Shown piece by piece: positions 40,454 to 58,824 of a stretch of 64,000 bases of DNA. Position numbers and translations under genes: made by a program. Where the stretch lies: NCBI GenBank assembly GCA_964019415.1, contig OZ025881.1:2855780-2919779 (forward strand). Direction: 5' to 3'. This DNA comes from Ianthella basta (taxonomy: Eukaryota > Porifera > Demospongiae > Verongiida > Ianthellidae). The notes under the pieces are model-generated. The model was not told the DNA's origin. It did no database searches and saw nothing but the letters and a program-made list of their open reading frames with translations. Within the stretch, counting starts at the first letter, position 1. Each line of letters opens with the position of its first letter.

Positions 40454-43400
40454 ATGTATTGCAGTAACGGCGAACTGGAGCACGTGGCCAAGAAGAGAAG
40501 GCAGTGGTGCATCAAAGCATCTCAAGAGGCGAAGAAGACCCACAATTCCATCCGAATACAGATAGAGAGGATTAATGTACAACCAAATCCAGGCCTGAAG
40601 CTCATTCGGATGACCAGGGGTGACCCGACCCTCTATGGTAACTTCCCTCCTCCCTCCAGGGCAGTTGAAGCTGTGCTGAGACAACTGGCGGAAGAGAGTC
40701 TGTCCCACGGGAAGGGACCTCCCTGTGGTGAGGGGCAAGCATGGCCAGTAGTATGTCGTTTAGTATCATGGAACCAACTCAGTAACCCTCTGCAGGTCTC
40801 TTGAGTGCTCGTAAGGCTGTAGCAGACCTCTACTCTACACTTGGGGAGGAGGTATCCCCTGAGGTGTGTGTGTGTGTGTGCGTGTGTGCGTGCGTGTGTC
40901 CTGTGCACATGCAACATACAAATGTCTATCTGCTGTACTGATGTGTTGCACAACAACTGCATCTTACAGTGTTGCGTTGTGTTGTGTTCCATGTACCTAT
41001 GTAGGCCTACTTGTGAAGGGCACACTGCTAGTATTTAGCACAACAGTATCCCAGCAAAGAGTTTAGGTCTAGCCTGGACCTAAAGCCATTTAACCTCAAC
41101 CTTTCACATTAGATGCATCAGTCCATTTCTTCCTTTCATGGGCCTGTTGCTCAATCCATTTGGTTAAGGGGTTGGCTTGAGTGATAATATGTAATAGACT
41201 CCATAACACCCATCCTGTACTAGTCTAGTCTAGCTGCTAGCCCTTACTTTGCCATCACGCTAGGGGTCCGCCCCTGCGCACGATGACAAAGTAGGGGCTA
41301 GCAGCTAGACTAGTCTAGTCCCTCTCACACCAGAGGTAGGCTGTGTATACCACTAGTCTTCAATCCATATGGTATCTACATGAGCTGTGCTGTGCTATAG
41401 TGTCCTCTTTAAGTGTATTGTATGTATAGTGAACTGTGTTGCTGTGAATACAGAGTATGCAGATTCCCGTTCAATATGTTGGTTCCATGTAATATAACCA
41501 TCCTGTTACTCCTGTAGGATGTTACCATAGCAGGTGGATGCTCTGGAGCCCTTGAATTAGCCATCCTTTCAGTCGCCAGCATAGGGGACAATATTCTGAT
41601 CTCCTCCCCAGGCTACTCTATTTATAACTGTATTGCGGAAGCTGTAGGCATTGAATGCAGAAGTTACAATTTGAAGGTAATGAAACGGCCAACACAGCCA
41701 TCAGTGAGATCTCGAACTCTTGCATTTCTGCCAGTTTCTGTCCTTACTGCTGTGTATGTTTGTGTGTGTATGTGTCTTGGATGTCATGTTGTACACTGCA
41801 GCCAGAAGAAGAGTGGCAGGCAGACCTGGAGCACCTGGAGTCCCTTATTGACAGCCGTACCAAACTAATTGTGGTCATCAACCCATCAAACCCGTGTGGC
41901 TCAGTCTACCCCCAGCACCACATTAGAGCCATCACTGACATAGCAGCCAGGCACCACCTCCCAGTGATAGCCGATGAGATCTACATGGGAGTGCAGTACG
42001 GAGAGGAGAAGTTTCATGCAGTGCATCTAGCCAATAGGGAGGTCCCTGTGATCCTCTGTGGGGGCATTGGCAAACGGTATATGATTCCTGGTTGGCGGTT
42101 GGGCTGGTTGATAGTGTTTGACAGGCACAACTACTTGAAGTCATCAGTGAGCCATGCAGCACCACCCCACTGCTTGCAGCACTGGTGTGCATCACACCAT
42201 ACACACACCAGGTCACCTCGTACACCTTCTGCTCCTTGCACTGCAGGGTGTGGTTGATGCCATTCGTCTGTTGGGTGAGCGTGTAGGGTCCACTGCCACT
42301 TTTGTGCAAGCAGCTCTGGGCACTATCCTGAGGGACACACCACCAGAGTACCATGAGGGAAACAATCAGGCACTGAGTGTTAGTTCACATGTCAAAGTGC
42401 TCCATGTGATCAAATGACTCTTTTTTATGGCACGTATATACTACCTTGAATGGCTGCTGCATGTGTTCTAGCAGTTTGATGGCATTATTCTAACAGGTGA
42501 TATATTTATGCACCAATACATGCATGATATAGTTGCTGTGTGTGTGTTGGTCTGTATATGTGTGTGTCTAATGCACTGTACGCTAGCATACTGTACACAG
42601 TCAATTTGTATTCTTTGCTGTTGCTCCAACAGGAGGGTGCCCAGCTGCTGTTGGACAAGCTGTCACTGGTTGAAGGACTGTCCCCAGTGCGGCCCCAGGG
42701 AGCCATGTACATCATGGTTGGTATTGAAGTGTCCAAGTTCAAAGACATTGCAGATGACTTGGAGTTTATTACAAAGCTCCTGGCAGAGAAGTCCGTGTTT
42801 GTTCTACCTGGACAGGTGAGTTTTGTACATACTGAGTTTACCTCATCCAGCAGTAAATGTTCAATAGCAAAAACATTTTAAGAGCTTAGCAGTGAAAACT
42901 GGTGGTGCAGCAAAGGGTACATTCGATGATGTAATGGTACATGATGACAGGTGACAGGACAGGTGATATTAACTGCAAGTTTGTTCTATGAGATCAGTAC
43001 TGTTGGTTCAACCACAGTACTACAGGACAGCTGCAATGGTACTGTATAAGTCTAGTGCATGATGCCACATGTTTGGCAGTCATGATGATGGTTCTGTACT
43101 TCTGTACATACATGTATTATTGTATGTTGCAAAATTTTTGACTGAAATTTAAGTAAATTGAATTCCTGGATGAGGCAGTTCCTGCTGCAGACATTCCTAA
43201 CTCCATGGTAAGGTGACTTGGTCTATTTTGATAGATTGGAGGCCACAACATTTGGTCAAACATTTGGTAACAACTTTTTTGTGAACATTTGGTTGAAATC
43301 CACATAATTAATTCTTATCATTGGAATCAGGAGCACGTAGTGAATATGCCGGGTTTTATTCATTACCGTATCCGCTCTAAAATTTCGTTACCCCTAGTGC

Positions 43401-46400
43401 AGTGGAATTCTCGTCTTTTGAGGCAATTATACCGCGTTTACACTAGTGGGTACGGTACGGTACGGTACGGAATGGTTCGATTTGGTACGGTACCGATATT
43501 TGAAACTGTTTATACACGTAGCAAGGACGGGTAACCAGCGGGACAGTCCCAGTAGAAGATGGCGTCGGACCAGCTTGCTTTTGCTAGCGATGTTGTGCTG
43601 CAACTTGTTCTGCGTAGTCGTCGGCCGTCTAGCTTTTCTCAAAGCTCTTTGACAGGACAGTCGCGACTTCGCAGAATAAGAGAAGGTCGCTGAAGAAGGT
43701 TACTTTTTAGTGCATCAGCGCCGACAATCGAGAGGAAAGGCATTGTTATTGCTAGCCCTGGCTACCTGTGCTTTAGCACAGTGTGTACCTCGACCGCGAA
43801 GGCTGTGGACAGTACCTAGGTGAGCGCTTAGCATTAACCCATACCCACGTACTATGCGTATTTAGTAGTTTTTGCCCACCTATAGATCAAGGACATGGTG
43901 GGGGTACATTGTGTTGAACACATTTACTAGTGAGGACTGGTTGGAGAACTTTCGAGTGTGGAAGGAAACATTGTTGTATCTGTGTTTCCAAGTTGAAGCC
44001 TGTAATTGAGAAGCAGGATACGAGGATGAGGAGTGCCATTTGTGTTGAACATAGAGTGGCAGTGACATTGCTATGTCTGGCAAGCTGCAGTGAATATAGG
44101 CTGCTTGGTCACTTGTTTGGGATTGCTAGAAGTACAGTTTGTGTGATTGTTCATGACACATGCAAAGCAATTGTACAAGTGCTTTCACCAGAATACATCA
44201 AATTTCCCACTGGCACGGCTCTAACAGAGGTTGTAGAAGGATTCAAAGAATATTGGGATATTATTCAATGTGCAGGTGCTATTGATGGGAGTCACATCCC
44301 AGTTTCCCCACCAGCCTCGAATCACACGGATTACTACAACCGTAAGGGGTGGTATTCAATTCTTGTACAAGCTGTGGTGGACCATAGATACTTATTTCGG
44401 GATATTAATGTGGGCTGGCCCAGAAGTGTGCATGATGCAAGGGTGTTTGCCAATTCAGCTTTGTACAAGGAGGTTTGATATTGAATGGACACAGCGTTAC
44501 AATCTCACAGCAAGCTATACCTACATTCCTAATTGGTGATTCTGCATACCCTTTGCTTCCCTGGCTCATGAAGCCCTTTGCACATAACATGGTCCTTTCT
44601 TCCGCTCAAAGTAACTTCAACTACCATGTGTCCAGAGCATGCATAGTTGTTGAGAATGCTTTTGGACACTTGAAGGCAAGATGGCGACGATTGCAGAAGC
44701 AGAATGACTTGGCTGTTACAAATGTGCCGCATGTCATTCATGCATGATGCATCCTTCACAACATATGTGAAATTAGGGCTGAAGGATTTGTGGAATCTTG
44801 GCTCTATGAAAACAACGACTTGCAGCAACCAACCACTGGAGGCTCTGCAAGGCCAACAGCACTTGCAAGCAGGGAAGCAAAGAAGATCAGAGATGCACTA
44901 GTGGATTACCTCATGTAGTGGTTACGTTGCTTAACTCAGGCATTATTATTCAACTTGAACATATGTATAGTGATGTTACAGCTATACAGCAGTTAATTGC
45001 TGTGCATGACTTGCTAATGTGTATATTAATACTGTATGTCTCACTCAGTCTCTATGTATACTGTTCATGATAAAAGTCTTGCATGTTAGCCGGAGATGAT
45101 GCAGATTGTGCTGGGCTATTGAAAGGTGCAAGGGGAGCACCACCACAAGGAACATCACCATGAGGCCTAGCATGTGCATCACATAGGATGGACATCAGCT
45201 GCAGCTGAAACTGTCTTCTCTCCTCTGTCGTTCCTCCCTCTCCTCAGCCCTGTGTATGCGTTGGTCCTCCATTTCAATCATCTTTTCTTCAAGTTTCATC
45301 CTCTTCGCCTCAAGTTCTGCAAATGCCTGGTCACTTGTTGCTTGCTGCTCCATTACATTTTTCACCACACTTTCCATAGCTTTCTCCATCGGATCCATCT
45401 TCCTCAACTTTCTTTGCTTTTTCATAGGCTCATCCGATGATTTATTCGGTGTGGAAGCATCAGTAGTCAAGGCCTCAGATCAGTCAGCCTGCTCTAGATC
45501 TGCTGATGAAGCATCCAGCTGTGGTGTATCGGTCTCATCCATCAGGCCTGGTAACTCATCTTGGGATTCAGAATTCTCGTGTGCTGAGTCACCGGTTTCA
45601 CCATCTCCTTCAAGGGTATCTACTACTATAGGTGGTTGTGTAGTGGGTTTTGGCCCAAGTATTGCATTCAGTGCATCATAAAACTTCCGAGTCTTCCTTT
45701 CCTGTCCAGTTTTGTTGTTACTGTCTACTATTTTCCTGTAGTCTTGCTTAAGTTTCTTCATTTTAGACCCACACTGCTCAACAGTTCTTTCATGCCCAGC
45801 ATCCTTTAGCTGGTCCACAATCTTCTCGTACAGGTGCTGATTCTTCCTGCAGCCTTCCAGTTGTACCTGCACACCGTCTTCACTCCATAGCTCGATCAAA
45901 AGCAATGTTTCGTCATCCGTCCAATTTGCCATTAGCTTGCTTCCTTGCCAATGCACTTCCCGCGTACTGTCCGCCAAAAAGAGTCAAGCTACGTGCATGC
46001 GCAGTGGATCGCACGGGGTATAATATTACGGTACGGTCGGAGAAGCGGACTGAGATATTTTGGAACAGTACGGTTCGGTGCGGTACAATACCTGTTTAGA
46101 TTCGCTATTTTTCTGTACCGTACTGTACTGAACTGGACCGTTTCGGAATATTGCGCTAGTGTAAACGGGGTATTAGAGCTGGAATGGAGACGACTGTCGA
46201 AGGTGACGAATATTTAGAGTTTTCGGACGAAACATTAGAGCGAAGACGAAACATTAGAGAGCTTTTCAGTAAGGGCGTTCTTTGCTGAAATAGCTGCACT
46301 GCTTGTAGGCTGGCTACGCGGTACAATTCTCCCGAAGGGCAGAGTACCACAAGGAGTAGGTGTGAAATACTCCGTGAGCGTCTTCTACTTCAGCTTTGGC

Positions 46401-47716
46401 GGATCTTCCTCGTTGTCACTCAAGACCATAGTCGAAGGGTTGTCTTCCCAGTCTGAGCCTGGCACCTCCGCAACAAACTCTACAAAGCTTCTGTCCGAAC
46501 GAGAAGGATCTGGAGACAATTCACGATCACTGAACTCCATTGTCGCAGCAAAAGGAAAATGAACGACGTACACGGCGTCGAGAAGGCTTATAGACGAACG
46601 GAACAATGCCACAAAGACAAAGATAACAGCGAGCGTTGTTGGCTTTGTTCCTTGGTTGTCGCAGCCATATTGCAGGCATTTCCGACGAATATTTAGAATG
46701 CTTCCTGTACATAATGATTATTAGAGGCCAATGGTGAAAATTAGAGAGACAGGAAATTCGTCACGATTAGAGTACACTTGAGCATATTCTTTTCCCCTGA
46801 CGAAAATTAGAATGACGAATTTTTAGAGCAGATATGGTATGTGCTTCTGTTGCAATGGATTTGTACCCGTCACTAAGTGGCTGGACTTGTGGAGTACACT
46901 CATCAGCTGTTTCTAGATCCCAGACAGCCTTCTCGGTACTACGTACTAATGCATATGTGAAATGCACGAGCCTTGCAGGAAGATGCAGAGTTAAAGGGGA
47001 CTGTGGATGTAAGCATGATACAGTTGATTTATGGTTGTGTAGAGTACTTCAGGATTGGCATTAGCTAAGGTATATGCAGTAAAGAAGTTATCATACTGCG
47101 CCTGTAGCCTTAGTACATGCACGTAGCTGTGGCAGTAGTATGCCCGTAGCCATAGCCATAGCAATGATACACCCGTAGGGACTGTAGCAATGGTATTTGC
47201 CCATAATTGTAACCGTGTCAGTGGGATGTCCATAGCTGTAGCAGGTCCATTGGTCGATTTCACAGACAACGAGACCATATGATGCTCTTAGTACTGAATT
47301 GTGAAACAACACTGAGGTTACCGCCATTTTGGCAGACGGCGACAAATAGGAACATACAGTAAAGCATAATTGCATTCCTGAAGCATTACAGACATAGCTA
47401 CATACATACATATATACATATATACACATATGCCAAGCTCAATGCAACACAATTAGGTTGCCTCGCTTCCTGCTCGGCAAATACACAACACACAGCACAT
47501 GTATGAGTCACAGAAGTGCTCTCTGAGGGTAGTAAAGGTCATGTCTTGTGTATTCTTGCTTTGCTGAAAGTGATAACTGTACTCTCTCCACCCATCTCCA
47601 TTCTGCAGTGTTTCCAGTATAAAAACTTCTTCCGTGTTACCATCACCATTCCCAAAGACCTCATTACCACTGCCTGTGACAGGATAGTGCAGTTCTGTCA
47701 GGAACACAGGAAGTGA
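40454..47716 (+). CDS. Tyrosine aminotransferase-like protein, copy D
   Basis: Exons 40454-40727, 40796-40863, 41518-41676, 41802-42146, 42247-42378, 42633-42815, 47609-47716; 1269 nt, 422 residues, same phases and exon 2-7 lengths as the other copies. It keeps NPSNPCGSV, ADEIYMG, the PLP-lysine motif GGIGKRYMIPGWRLGW and FFRVTITIP. The N-terminus MYCSNGELEHVAKKRRQWCI differs from copy C but matches copy E. Exon 2 is followed directly by a GT repeat that supplies its splice donor. Intron 6 is 4.8 kb long because a TA-flanked transposon, itself carrying a PIF/Harbinger element, has landed in it. Without it the intron would match that of copy C. The gene reads through without stops, so it is intact on paper; correct splicing across the enlarged intron is untested. 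Confidence 0.83.
41219..41318. mobile_element. Hairpin MITE in intron 2 of copy D
   Basis: Inverted arms TAGTCTAGTCTAGCTGCTAG / CTAGCAGCTAGACTAGTCTA with CCC(T)TACTTTG/CAAAGTAGGGG inside. The same element sits at 49856-49938 in copy E, with a shorter loop, so it predates the D/E duplication. Confidence 0.8.
43911..44918 (+). pseudogene. Harbinger (HARBI1-like) DDE transposase, broken
   Basis: Pieces of one protein in shifted frames. TFTSEDWLENFRVWKETLLY (43911 onward) is followed after a shift near 43990 by LKPVIEKQDTRMRSAICVEH to about 44475. A second shift leads to GDSAYPLLPWLMKPF and ENAFGHLKARWRRL, and an in-frame TGA at 44745 precedes CILHNICEI, ending at TAG 44916-44918. Catalytic residues visible: Asp in CAGAIDGSHIP, Asp in LIGDSAYPLL, Glu in VENAFGHLKARW. 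At least two frameshifts and one nonsense codon make it inactive. Confidence 0.88.
45195..45977 (-). pseudogene. Harbinger Myb/SANT-like DNA-binding protein, one nonsense codon
   Basis: The minus strand from ATG 45977 reads MADSTREVHW, then a trihelix/Myb-like domain (NWTDDETLLLIELW near residue 18, VEQCGSKMKKLKQDYRKIVD around 70-90). An acidic linker follows, then a C-terminal coiled coil (ELEAKRMKLEEKMIEMEDQR). A single in-frame TGA at 45482-45480 splits it; the frame continues unbroken to 45195. In Harbinger elements this partner brings the transposase to the DNA and to the nucleus. Apart from the one stop it looks well preserved. Confidence 0.85.
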
Positions 47717-49002
47717 CCTTTTCTTCATGTACCCTTGTGTACGTACATGCAGGAATGTGTGTGATATGATTCTGTACGTACTAATATACTTAATTGGTTT
47801 CCCTTATATGGGAAAATATTTCAGCAACTATTGCCCAGAACATCCCTGAAAGAGTACCAAACCACTCACAGGCATCGATGACAACAGCAGATCTAGAACG
47901 ACTTAGGTATTCTGTTCTTCATAGGCAGAGACGTTAAAAGGAGTGATACTGTAGAGGTTCATTCCTGCGTGGTCACGATGCAATGGAAGTTTGTGAGCTT
48001 TGAGCGCAGTATCAACTTCAATTGGGTACAGAACGTTTTGATCTGTGGATCTTCAGCAGCTGTAATCATTACAGCTGCTGAAGATCCACACACACCACCC
48101 TAACCCTAACCCTAACCCACTGCCCTTAACCCTATAGCTAACCTTGCAGCAGGATAGAAGGACTATGCGCGCGCGCGCACACACACACAATACGCACACT
48201 TCTCCAGTGACCTTGTTATACAAACTGATTGTACCAGTTGACATTTAATTATAGTTATGCAATATCCATACAAACACATGCAAATTGTGTGCAGATTGGC
48301 ATGTACCTTTGCCTGACAGGTTGGCATGGCATGCAATACCTTGAGCTGTTTCTTTGTAGCTATATTTGCCCTGTAAAAATGGTACCATATTGAAAGGCAT
48401 ATAATGTGTATATACTATCAGCTCCTATTATATAACACGGCTAGCACATAGCTATACACATTCTGTCTTTAAATTGTGGACGATCGCGAGCTAGAGCACT
48501 TCAGACTGAGGAATACGGTAGGCAGCAAAATGGTACGTATATATAATATATGACACATATGTCACACATGCCCGTTACTTCCGGTTACGCGAAAACGCGA
48601 AAGAGGTCTAAACGCCGGGGGCTTAGGGCACCGCTTGTACCATAGATACTCGGTTTAGGTCGAGTATCTATGCTTGTATGTACTGTATATCTCGCCCGAC
48701 GTATGGTTTGGCCCAAATTGCGCAGATCATTTTACCGTACGGTATTGCTTATGAATTGCACAATACAATAGGTGTGAGTTTGATAATGCGAAGGTGCGAA
48801 CTAATCGTGACTGCCGCTAGACCGTCCCCCCATTCATCGCCCCGGCGTGTAGATGGGACGGTCTAGCAAGCCAGACGTCCCTCCCATTCATCGCCCCGGC
48901 GCGTAGATGGGACGGTCTAGCAAGCCAGACTAAGTTCGATAGACTAGACCGACTGCACCCTAGACCCTACAACAAGGTCTAAGCCTGCACGCTGGACGGG
49001 AA
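47717..49002. other. Spacer D-E with duplicated promoter region
   Basis: Aligns with spacer C-D. Relative to it, the promoter-proximal part is interrupted between GCGAAAGAGGTCTA (48597-48610) and GACTGCACC (48950) by about 330 bp. This insert contains a 53-bp direct duplication (48826-48930, CGCCCCGGCG(T/C)GTAGATGGG) and a small hairpin (48641-48673). A telomere-like tract lies at 48098-48118. No gene. Confidence 0.6.
48098..48118. repeat. Telomere-like (CCCTAA)n tract
   Basis: Three CCCTAA units joined to a hairpin relic (48025-48090), at a place where the paralogous spacer (39857 onward) has unrelated sequence. Confidence 0.7.
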
Positions 49003-52516
<3,514 letters not shown>

Positions 52517-55500
52517 ATTACTCCATGTTCCCTTGTCTACGTGCATGCATACAGCAGAACTGTATTGTTGTGTTGTTGTACACTGTTTACAGTGCTACTC
52601 CCATCCAGGTGTTTAATTTATTGTGAGAATGATGGCTGTCTAATCCTCCACATGCTGACAGCTCATCCCCTAGCTGACAGTCTAGGTAGAGTACTGCTCC
52701 ACTGGTACAAAACAAGAGGAACATATTAAAACAGCTATAGCCTGCATGCTTGTACACGCAAGTGCATGGATGAAGGAGGGATCTGCTTCTTGTATTATAC
52801 TCTTCTCATTGTTACGAGGTTTCCACCTTTGAAGAACTGATAACACATAGATTGCATGCTTCCTTTCCTTTGATGTTATTAGAGTGGCACTGCGTGATCA
52901 CTCCATACTCTCCAGCTCTCTTGAGCCTTAGTTGTGCTCAAGGAAGAAATGGCTATATACTTGACATGGTTGTTGTGTGTACTCCAATGGCAATGCCGCG
53001 TGTGGCTACATACAGTACAGTACTTGTTACCCCTGCGCGATTGCGCAAGGGGTAAAGTGATCAGTTCATGCGTCGTTGTCGTGGACACGAAACCCGACAG
53101 TTCACAACATCTACGCACCTGCGCTACTTGTACGGGACCCGATACTGCTAGAAGTCTGAGAAAACTGGCTCCAGCTCCTTTCAAATCGCTTCACTACGAC
53201 TGGTGTTTGCAGCAATTGCAGTCAACGAGGTGCTTTTTGTGGTCGGACAATTTGCTTCTGTTCCTGTAATATTATTGTATACTGCTTCTATGCTGAGTTT
53301 TGTCAATGCAACTTCATGGAACATGGCTCTACAGCGAGAGAGAAATGTTTCTTTGAAAGCTGGGGAAATGATTACATTTGAAAGTGAAATAAAAAGGAGA
53401 AACAGGAGAGGTGAGTGTTTAACTAGTATTGTATTTGCATGTAGCTATACATGTAGCTAGTAGCTAGTATTCTGTTTGCATGTATATATACATGTAGCTA
53501 GTAGTATTCTATTTGCATGTAAACATGTAGTAGGAGTCGCCAATAGGTTCAGACTATGGCTGTCAAGAGACAACATGGTCATTTCAAAGAGGAAGAAGCT
53601 CAGACTAAAGCTGATTAACGACAGTATGCTGATGTCAGAGAGAGAAAAGCTCAGGCAATGGCAAGGGAGCACGAGTTTGCTGACTACAGAGAGAAAGAGA
53701 CCCGCTAAGGCCACTAAGCTCTGCATTCACTATAGTATTATATACTACATTTGTGGCAATTACGTACACACTCAGTGGTACGTACATGTACATGTATATA
53801 ACACGGTTCCTGAATAATAATATATATGTAATGAGGTTGTATGGTATATATGAGCTCCATGTCTGGTGGTTGAAGTCCTCCTGATCTAGTACAGTACACA
53901 GGAGTACAAGCCTCCCACTGACAGTGCTGTATGGCAGGCACAGAGAGCAGTATGGAAGTGTAGCATTGTATGACACATTCTACTGTGGAGTATGATGATA
54001 TGCTTTTTGTGTAGCCCGAACAGAAAGGTTTAACATCCATGCATGCATAGGCAGGAGGGGAAAGTCATACACACACACACATGTGCACACACGCCTGCAC
54101 ACACACAGCACGGATCCGGAGTTGAACACTTTTGTTCACTCAATGCGTCTAAAGGGCAGACATTCCATGCAGCAGCCAATTCTTTTGCTTGTCTTGCTGC
54201 ATAGGCAGCAGAACCTATAGGACTGAGGGGCTGAAGCCCTCCCAATGCTTTAGAACCTAGCTGGGACGAGCCCCCAAAAACTTAGAAAGTCCCAATGCAG
54301 GCCCGTATGCAGCTCCGAGACTGGAGGGGTCTTCTGCTCTTAAAGTGGAACTCATTATATAGATTAACATGTAGGCTAAGCACAATTCTAGTGTCCACAA
54401 GGAGGATGTTCAGCTTGTGCTCTCTAGCAGCTAAGCTGGTCATTTCAAGCTTAACAGGGTTTTGAGTGGCACTGCCCATTGTAAGACTACTGTATAGTAG
54501 TACAACTCAGATTCTGTTTAGCTAAAATGTTATAGGAGTTGCCCCCAGTCTCGGAGCTGTGTACGGGCCTGCATTGGGACTTTCTAAGTTTTTGGCAGAA
54601 CTCATAGGCAAGTGGGGGGAGGGGGAGGGGAGGGGGGTTCAGAAGAACCCCCGGCCCCCCCCCCCCCAAACCTCCCCTGCGTAAGGGCCTGCAATGTGCT
54701 GAAACCCTGTTCTGTTGGTTAGCTAGATAAATTCATGAAAGACAACGTTTGGAACTACACATGGTAAGGAAAGAGGGGGGAAGGGAAAAATGGCAGTGAA
54801 CCGGACCAGCACCAGCAACCTCCAGATCTGACTAATCAGTGACTTATCGGAAATGTTGAACATTTCCGATAAGTCACTGATTAGTCAGTGCCCGGTGTGG
54901 GAGTTTCAAAGGAGGCTCTGGATAGAGCCCGCCCACATTGGTATATAAGGAGGGAATGGATCAATGGCTGTTGGCGGTGACCAGTGACCCGGCTGCTAAA
55001 GGGTCGGCTAAAGATCTGGAGGTTGCTGGTGCTGGTCCGGTTCACTGCCATTTTTCCCTTCCCCCCTCTTTCCTTACCATGTGTAGTTCCGAACGTTGTC
55101 TTTCATTAGCGTCACCATGGTACATAGACCATCTTAATCAGATAAATTCATATTATCCTAACATGATACAGATGGCAAGCACACTAGCTGAACCAGTTAC
55201 CTGTCACTATATACGTAACATTTCTAAATTCTTTGCTTTCCAGGTGACACAATCAACATTGGGTTATGTACAGCCTCGGGCCCCAAAGCCTGTAAGCTTC
55301 CTCCATCTACGCTTGGCATAGGCAAATCCATGTTAGTCAAAAGAATGGGCTGCAGACTTCTTGACAAATGTAGACATAACTGTCTTGGTTCTAAAATCTA
55401 AACATTTCTGGGTATTTGATGAACAGTGGGCAAGCTTCTCCAGTAACCTTGTTATACCTAGCTAGTCACTGGAGCAGTTAGTTAACGTAATTATAATATG

Positions 55501-55841
55501 TATTACTATGGTTATTCAGTATGCATGTTACATTGTAAGCAAATCAGCATCATGAATTGACAGAACGTCACCTAAGGGATCGGCACACAATATCTTTGAT
55601 ATAATTACACTTCATTGTGTGTAGCTAGCTAGCTATGCCCAGTACACACGGTATACCATCATAGCACACATAGCAACCACAGTAGCTAGAAATGTGTGTG
55701 ACGGATTGTATTAAAGTCAGACACTAGTTTTATACACAACGGTTAGTAACAGTAATGCGTATTATTGCACATACGTACAGTACACACTGTACTTCCTGTA
55801 TTTATGATACGCGCGCGCCGTTGCTGGAATAGCTGCTAAAA
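52517..55841. other. Spacer E-F, duplicated as spacer F-G
   Basis: Most of it aligns with 58825-60851. Blocks present only here are about 52866-53620 (including the 29-bp palindrome TTACCCCTGCGC/GCGCAAGGGGTAA near 53029-53057), an inverted pair at 54262-54328 and 54543-54593, and the element at 54737-55139. The final 120 bp, including TTTATGATACGCGCGC, are kept before copy G and probably form the promoter of F. No gene is supported; a short minus-strand frame (54479-54282) recurs at 60010-59756. Confidence 0.55.
54737..55139. mobile_element. 403-bp inverted-repeat element with 12-bp target duplication
   Basis: AGATAAATTCAT flanks both sides (54725-54736, 55140-55151). Spacer F-G has the region without the element (60150-60170). 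The arms carry GGACCAGCACCAGCAACCTC and its inverse. A near-perfect palindrome with 28-bp arms lies at 54829-54886 (AATCAGTGACTTATCGGAAA and inverse). A relative sits in SPG7 intron 14. Confidence 0.8.

Positions 55842-58824
<2,983 letters not shown>

Larger units (their letters stand above)
43430..46172. mobile_element. PIF/Harbinger DNA transposon, 2743 bp
   Basis: Termini TACCGCGTTTACACTAGTG and (inverse) TACCCCGTTTACACTAGCG form about 19-bp inverted repeats. The 3-bp duplication TTA (43427-43429, 46173-46175) is the classic PIF/Harbinger target. It encodes both family proteins in opposite directions: a DDE transposase (plus) and a Myb/SANT-like DNA-binding protein (minus). Both are broken. 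Subterminal GTACGG repeats near both ends may be binding sites for the Myb-like protein. Confidence 0.92.
43366..46837. mobile_element. TA-flanked DNA transposon in intron 6 of copy D, hosting a nested Harbinger
   Basis: Comparison with copy C (38186-38200) shows the empty site CATTATGTGC. In D the left end is TA|CCGTATCCGCTCTAAAA and the right end, read inversely, is TA|CCATATCTGCTCTAAAAA: inverted termini with a TA duplication (43364-43365, 46838-46839). Minus the nested insertion it is about 730 bp. The right half has repeated TTAGAG and GACGAA words. No transposase of its own was found. Confidence 0.75.

Noticed and set aside
53203..53460. 85-codon plus-strand frame in spacer E-F ending near a gtgagt donor
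   Set aside because: Part of a block missing from the paralogous spacer, with no recognisable domain or convincing second exon.
54282..54479. Minus-strand frame MGSATQNPVKLEMTSLAARE conserved at 60010-59756
   Set aside because: The whole DNA segment is duplicated, so similarity of the frames does not show coding function.
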